A stretch of DNA of 43,139 bases from AC-69 sp044867345 (GTDB lineage: Bacteria > Actinomycetota > UBA4738 > HRBIN12): assembly GCA_044867345.1 (NCBI GenBank), contig JBIOUU010000019.1:1-43139 (forward strand), read 5' to 3'. Numbering within the stretch: position 1 is the first letter of the stretch; each line of letters starts with the position of its first letter. Positions 41,218-43,139 of this stretch are shown here, piece by piece. The position numbers and the translations under genes are program-made. The notes under the pieces are model-generated. The model saw only the letters and a list, made by a program, of their open reading frames with translations, was not told the origin of the DNA and searched no databases.

Positions 41218-42258
41218 GTGCGGGCCGTCGTCTTCGAGGAGGTCGGCAGGGTCTCGGTCCGCGACGTGCCCGATCCCCGGATCGAGCGACCGGACGATGC
41301 GCTCGTCCGGGTCGACGTCGCCGCGATCTGCCGGTCCGACCTGCACTTCCTGCACGGCAAGGCCCCGCTCGAGCCGGGCGAGCCCATCGGCCACGAGGCC
41401 ATGGGTGTGGTGGAGACGGTGGGGCCACGGGTGGAACGGTTCGCCCCGGGTGATCGCGTGGTCGTCGCGTTCGACATCGCCTGCGGAGGGTGCTGGTTCT
41501 GTCGGCGAGGGCAAACGCAACTGTGCGAGGACTTCCGCATGCTGGGAGCCGGGATCTTCGGCGGGGGCCTCGCGGGGGCCCAAGCGGAGCGGGTCCGCGT
41601 CCCGTTCGCCGACACGAACCTACTCCGCGTGCCGGATGACGTCGACGACGAGCGGGCGCTGTTCCTGGGCGATGTCCTGACGACCGGGTTCTACGGCGCG
41701 GCCATCTCGGGGATCCGGGACGGTGACACGGTTGCGGTCGTGGGGGCGGGGCCGGTGGGGTTCTTCAGCGTGCAGGCGGCGTTGGTCCACGGTGCGGCTC
41801 AGGTGATCGCCCTCGACATGCAGCCCGATCGCCTGGCGCTGGCGGAGAAGGTCGGTGCGGTGGCGGTCGACGTATCGGAACGGCACCCCCAGATGGCCGT
41901 GGCCGACCGGACGGGCGGGCGCGGAGCGGACGTCGTGATCGAGGCGGTGGGCGACCCGAGCGCCCTGTTCACCGCCGTGGACGCGGTGAGGCGGGGCGGC
42001 ACCGTCACGGTCCTCGGCATGTACACGAGCGAGACCGTGGACGTCCCAGCCGGCGTGTGGTGGGCTCGCGCCCTGCAGATCCGCTTCGGTGGCATCTGTC
42101 CGGTGCACGCGTGGTGGGACCGGGCGCTGGCGGAGGTGCGGGCCGGACGCATCGACCCCTTGCCGATCATCTCGCACCGGCTCTCGCTCGATGACGCCCC
42201 GCTCGGGTACGAGTTGTTCGACTCCCGCGCGGCCTCCAAGGTCCTGCTCGCGCCATGA
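41218..42258 (+). CDS. Zinc-dependent alcohol dehydrogenase-family protein
   Basis: A 346-residue medium-chain dehydrogenase. The catalytic zinc ligands Cys38 (AAICRSDLHFLHG) and His59-Glu60 (PIGHEAMG), the structural zinc Cys89, Cys92, Cys95 and Cys103 (CGGCWFCRRGQTQLC) and the cofactor loop VVGAGPVGFF are all present. The GTG at 41218 has TAACGT ending 11 bases upstream. MDR enzymes of this type oxidise alcohols or reduce aldehydes with NAD(P); the substrate is not evident. It is flanked by two SCP2-like genes, and its stop overlaps the second (ATGA). Confidence 0.9.
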   Translation: MRAVVFEEVGRVSVRDVPDPRIERPDDALVRVDVAAICRSDLHFLHGKAPLEPGEPIGHEAMGVVETVGPRVERFAPGDRVVVAFDIACGGCWFCRRGQTQLCEDFRMLGAGIFGGGLAGAQAERVRVPFADTNLLRVPDDVDDERALFLGDVLTTGFYGAAISGIRDGDTVAVVGAGPVGFFSVQAALVHGAAQVIALDMQPDRLALAEKVGAVAVDVSERHPQMAVADRTGGRGADVVIEAVGDPSALFTAVDAVRRGGTVTVLGMYTSETVDVPAGVWWARALQIRFGGICPVHAWWDRALAEVRAGRIDPLPIISHRLSLDDAPLGYELFDSRAASKVLLAP

Positions 42259-42668
42259 ACGTCGTATACGCCGACCAGGAGCCGAACGGGCTCGCGGCCA
42301 TGGTCGGAGGCCTGATCGAGGCCAACCTTCGGAGGCACCCCGAGCGGCGCTCGTTGCTCCGTCCGGCCGTCGTCGAGCTGGCGGCGGCCGACGCCGGGGT
42401 CTCGGTCAGGATCGCCCTGTCCCCGGGGCAGGTCTCGGTGTCCAACGGCTCGTCCCGGCCCGGCCGGCCTCGCGTGCGCGTCCTGGCAGACTCGGACTCG
42501 CTCCTGCTCATGTCGTCCGCCCCCCTCCGGTTGGGTCTGCCCGACCCTTTCGCGAGGGATGGCCGCCGGGTCCTGGCCAAGCTGTTGCGGCGGGAGATCC
42601 GGATCTCCGGGCTCGTCGCCCACCCGCTCACGGTAGCCCGGTTCGGCCGTCTCCTCTCGGTGGCCTGA
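42255..42668 (+). CDS. SCP2-like protein
   Basis: A 137-residue protein starting in the stop codon of the dehydrogenase (ATGA). The second half, LADSDSLLLMSSAPLRLGLP with RRVLAKLLRREIRISGLVAHP, resembles the SCP2 sterol-transfer fold, and the N-terminal half (VVELAAADAGVSVRIALSP) fits its first strands. The similarity is moderate, so the assignment is tentative. It might act with the dehydrogenase on a hydrophobic substrate. A short gene fragment follows after one base. Confidence 0.55.
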   Translation: MNVVYADQEPNGLAAMVGGLIEANLRRHPERRSLLRPAVVELAAADAGVSVRIALSPGQVSVSNGSSRPGRPRVRVLADSDSLLLMSSAPLRLGLPDPFARDGRRVLAKLLRREIRISGLVAHPLTVARFGRLLSVA

Positions 42669-42669
42669 C

Positions 42670-42966
42670 ATGAGGCGTCACCCGCTCCTGGCAACCTTCG
42701 GCGTGCTCGGCGTGATGTTCGTCGTCGTCTTCGGTGGCTACATCGTGGCGGGTGCGCTGTCGCAACCGGCCGGGGCGCCGGTCACGGTGGCCGGGATCGT
42801 GCGGGTGTCGCCTCTCTCGGGGTGGGAAGTCGCCGAACGCTCGGCGGAGCCGCCGAGCGTTGCGGATCGTTCGCGAGCAGTAGGATCTGCGCGGCCGAGG
42901 CCAGCACGAACAGGATGCCGATCAGGGCCTCCTGGGCCTCCGGCCGCTTGCGCTCGGTCCAGGTGA
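42670..42966 (+). pseudogene. Fragment of a small membrane protein, cut at the palindrome
   Basis: An open frame of 98 residues beginning with a membrane segment (LLATFGVLGVMFVVVFGGYIVAGAL). The region VRVSPLSGWEVAERS looks like a small actinobacterial membrane protein of unknown function, whose family I would expect to run much longer. After about residue 64 (base 42861) the sequence turns into low-complexity Arg/Pro/Ser that is antisense to the permease fragment. I therefore take it as a 5' fragment of a gene whose 3' part is missing. Confidence 0.5.
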
Positions 42967-43139
42967 GCAATAGCGCGCCCGCGAGGGCGGCGCCCCCCGC
43001 CGCCGCCTGCGCGGTCCACCCTTCGATCGGAAGCCCGAAGCCACTCGCCGCGATCACGCCGAGCCCCGCCACCTGCGCGATCGCGAGATCGATGAAGACG
43101 ATCCCGCGTGCGAACACCTGCTGGCCGAGCGGCACGTGC
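42782..43139 (-). pseudogene. Fragment of a metal ABC transporter permease (ABC-3 family)
   Basis: Read inward from the right edge, the frame encodes HVPLGQQVFARGIVFIDL, AIAQVAGLGVIAASGFG, LLLTWTERKRPEAQEALIG and ILFVLASAAQILLLANDPQ, which match the N-terminal third of a zinc/manganese-type permease (ZnuB-like). The normal continuation, beginning after NDPH with a glycine-rich loop and further helices, is absent; after ANDPQ (base 42862) the frame reads RSAAPPSVRR and stops at 42782. The gene enters from outside the window and is broken at the palindrome. The start codon lies beyond 43139. Confidence 0.65.
42836..42861. repeat. Perfect 26-base palindrome at a gene junction
   Basis: AACGCTCGGCGG (42836-42847), AG, CCGCCGAGCGTT (42850-42861) is a perfect 12-base inverted repeat with a 2-base spacer. 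It lies exactly where the two opposed gene fragments stop matching their families. Either a fold-back artefact or a real recombination point would explain it. Confidence 0.9.

Overview
This is a GC-rich window whose gene order is that of an actinobacterium (Actinomycetota). The backbone argS-lysA-hom-thrC-thrB ... rho-rpmE ... prfA-prmC-tsaC ... wecA ... atpI-atpB-E-F-H-A-G-D-C ... murA is the order I know from Mycobacterium tuberculosis (Rv1292 to Rv1315). It differs from mycobacteria in having a normal separate atpH, a MurA with the usual catalytic cysteine, and several blocks inserted between the conserved genes. The exact lineage cannot be set from the sequence alone. Coding density is very high: no stretch above 300 bases lacks a gene, and the largest gap is about 166 bases (10416-10581). 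I saw no rRNA, tRNA, CRISPR array, insertion sequence or phage gene.

Layout. (1) 1-5320: end of argS, then lysA-hom-thrC-thrB, a translationally coupled aspartate-family operon; here lysA carries a C-terminal GNAT acetyltransferase domain. (2) 5338-10415: a glycogen-debranching-type glucosidase with its own promoter, facing a minus-strand pair made of a MarP-like membrane serine protease and a membrane HD-GYP protein with a repetitive Pro/Thr tail. (3) 10569-14361: metallophosphoesterase, cyclic 2,3-diphosphoglycerate synthetase (cDPGS), 2-phosphoglycerate kinase (2PGK) and a transaldolase-family enzyme. (4) 14362-25182: rho, rpmE, DUF1385 protein, DivIVA-domain protein, prfA, prmC, tsaC/sua5, a low-molecular-weight phosphatase, rpiB, glyA, wecA-like transferase and an agmatinase-type ureohydrolase. 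(5) 25219-29520: a PotABCD-type polyamine ABC transporter. (6) 29655-36884: the complete F1Fo ATP synthase operon with two small AtpZ/AtpI-type genes. (7) 36953-42668: murA, a large membrane protein related to the alkaline-phosphatase superfamily, a CPBP protease, and an SCP2-like / Zn-alcohol dehydrogenase / SCP2-like trio. (8) 42670-43139: two opposed gene fragments that meet at a perfect palindrome, probably an assembly junction.

The most notable content is block 3. 2PGK turns 2-phosphoglycerate into 2,3-diphosphoglycerate, and cDPGS closes it into cyclic 2,3-diphosphoglycerate, a compatible solute and phosphagen-like compound best known from thermophilic methanogens. Both enzymes look intact, they overlap by four bases, and they sit with a phosphoesterase that could reopen the ring. 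The block lies between thrB and rho, which are adjacent in mycobacteria. A second theme is probable leaderless transcription: -10-like hexamers lie 7-9 bases before the start codons of the phosphoesterase, prfA, wecA, atpZ and murA.
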